16,890 nucleotides of DNA from assembly GCA_900762945.1 (NCBI GenBank), contig CAAFIN010000278.1, positions 1 to 16,890 on the forward strand, read 5' to 3'. Below are positions 16,340 through 16,890 of the stretch, in pieces. The notes beneath the pieces are model-generated. The model had not been told where the DNA came from, searched no databases, and saw only the letters and a program-made list of their open reading frames with translations. Source of the stretch: Clostridia bacterium. Its GTDB lineage: Bacteria > Bacillota > Clostridia > Christensenellales > Pumilibacteraceae. A program made the position numbers and the translations under genes. How positions within the stretch are numbered: the stretch's first letter is position 1; each line of letters starts with the position of its first letter.

Positions 16340-16376
16340 GTCGCGTAAAGCCGCGGTTGCGGTGCTTAGGAGAATT

Positions 16377-16890
16377 ATGGAAACCAACGGTATCATAAGA
16401 AGAATAGACGACCTCGGGCGCATCGTGATCCCGCGCGAGTTCAGACGACTGCACGGCATCGACCTCGGCGATCCTATGGAGATCAGCGCGACCCCGAACG
16501 GCGAAATTATCGTCAAAAAAGCGGACACTTCCGAGGAACTGGGAAAAATCGCAAAAAAAGTCGCGGGCGCGGCGATAGCCGAACTTGCCGGAACGCTGCT
16601 CGTGTGCGATTTCGGCGCTTGGATCGCGGGCTTCGGCGAGAAAAAGAACGAGTTCGTCGGCAAGCCCTTGTCGCCGGGATTATCGAAACTTCTTCGCGGC
16701 AGAGAGAATTATTCGACCGCGGACGGCGAAGAGGGATTCGGAAATAGCGACGGCAAAACGCACGCGATCGTGCTTCCCGCCGCCGCGGACGGCGATTGTT
16801 TCGGCGGCGTGGGGTATCTTTCGGACGGCGCGATCACCAAAGAGGAATCGGCGATCGTAAGGATAGTGGCGAAAGTTATAGGGGAACTTA
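16377..16890 (+). CDS. spoVT: SpoVT/AbrB-family transcriptional regulator (partial at window edge)
   Basis: 171 codons are visible, running off the right edge with no stop. Residues 1-50 are the swapped-hairpin AbrB DNA-binding domain (IIRRIDDLGRIVIPREFRR, then GDPMEI and GEIIVKK), very close to SpoVT. Residues about 55-171 form the GAF-like C-terminal domain of SpoVT, diverged in its middle. Bacillus SpoVT has 178 residues, so nearly the whole gene is present. ATG 16377 follows TTAGGAG (16366-16372) by 4 bases. The family acts late in spore formation as a regulator of forespore genes. The ortholog call rests on domain order and start motif, and another AbrB paralog is possible. Confidence 0.82.
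   Translation, partial: METNGIIRRIDDLGRIVIPREFRRLHGIDLGDPMEISATPNGEIIVKKADTSEELGKIAKKVAGAAIAELAGTLLVCDFGAWIAGFGEKKNEFVGKPLSPGLSKLLRGRENYSTADGEEGFGNSDGKTHAIVLPAAADGDCFGGVGYLSDGAITKEESAIVRIVAKVIGEL

Noticed and set aside
1..16890. CRISPR arrays, tRNA or rRNA genes, insertion sequences, phage genes.
   Set aside because: No short regularly spaced repeats, cloverleaf, transposase motif or terminal inverted repeats were seen; the repeats present are protein-level modules.

Overview
This window looks like chromosomal DNA from an uncultured, gut-type Gram-positive of the Clostridia. The evidence is strong AGGAGG-type ribosome binding sites, three lipoprotein signal peptides, a CUT1 sugar transporter with no ATPase gene of its own, a SpoVT/AbrB-family sporulation-type regulator and a DUF1934-like gene. 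GC content is moderately high. The third-position GC bias leaves long open frames antisense to most genes, and I treat these as shadows. The lineage is an inference; no rRNA gene is present.

Positions 1-15839 form one apparent glycan-utilisation operon, all on the + strand. A 197-base leader carries a candidate promoter with a cre/LacI-type operator overlapping its -35. Six genes follow: (1) a cytoplasmic GH2 exo-glycosidase, (2) an oversized lipid-anchored sugar-binding protein whose ATG overlaps the GH2 stop, (3, 4) two CUT1 permeases, (5) a lipid-anchored GH43-like glycosidase with a C-terminal beta-sandwich domain, and (6) a 2605-residue lipoprotein with no recognisable catalytic domain. 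A hairpin terminator at 15810-15839 closes the operon. The longest internal gap (5758-5864) holds hairpin-forming repeats, two of them mutually exclusive, and is the likely place where expression of the two large surface proteins is adjusted relative to the transporter.

A plausible joint function: the giant lipoprotein captures polysaccharide at the cell surface, the GH43 protein trims side chains or short oligomers there, the binding protein and permeases import the products using a shared ATPase encoded elsewhere, and the GH2 enzyme finishes hydrolysis inside the cell. GH43 together with GH2 suggests a plant-type arabinose-, xylose- or galactose-containing glycan, but the substrate cannot be fixed from sequence.

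The most interesting object is the giant protein. By eye it contains five diverged copies of a ~190-216-residue beta-rich module ending in a conserved F-F (or F-L) motif about 30 residues before the module end. These alternate with ~85-residue CnaB/carboxypeptidase-regulatory-like spacers carrying a GTY motif. It also has a CBM9/DOMON-like N-terminal domain, two LamG-like domains, two InlB-like repeats and one FN3-like domain. I do not recognise the five-copy module as a named family.

Positions 15840-16890 are unrelated housekeeping or sporulation DNA. A convergent DUF1934-like gene has a near-perfect sigma-A promoter placed so that transcription should start at its ATG, implying a leaderless mRNA. 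A divergent SpoVT-like regulator follows, cut by the window edge, and is preceded by a sequence resembling a forespore sigma-G promoter.
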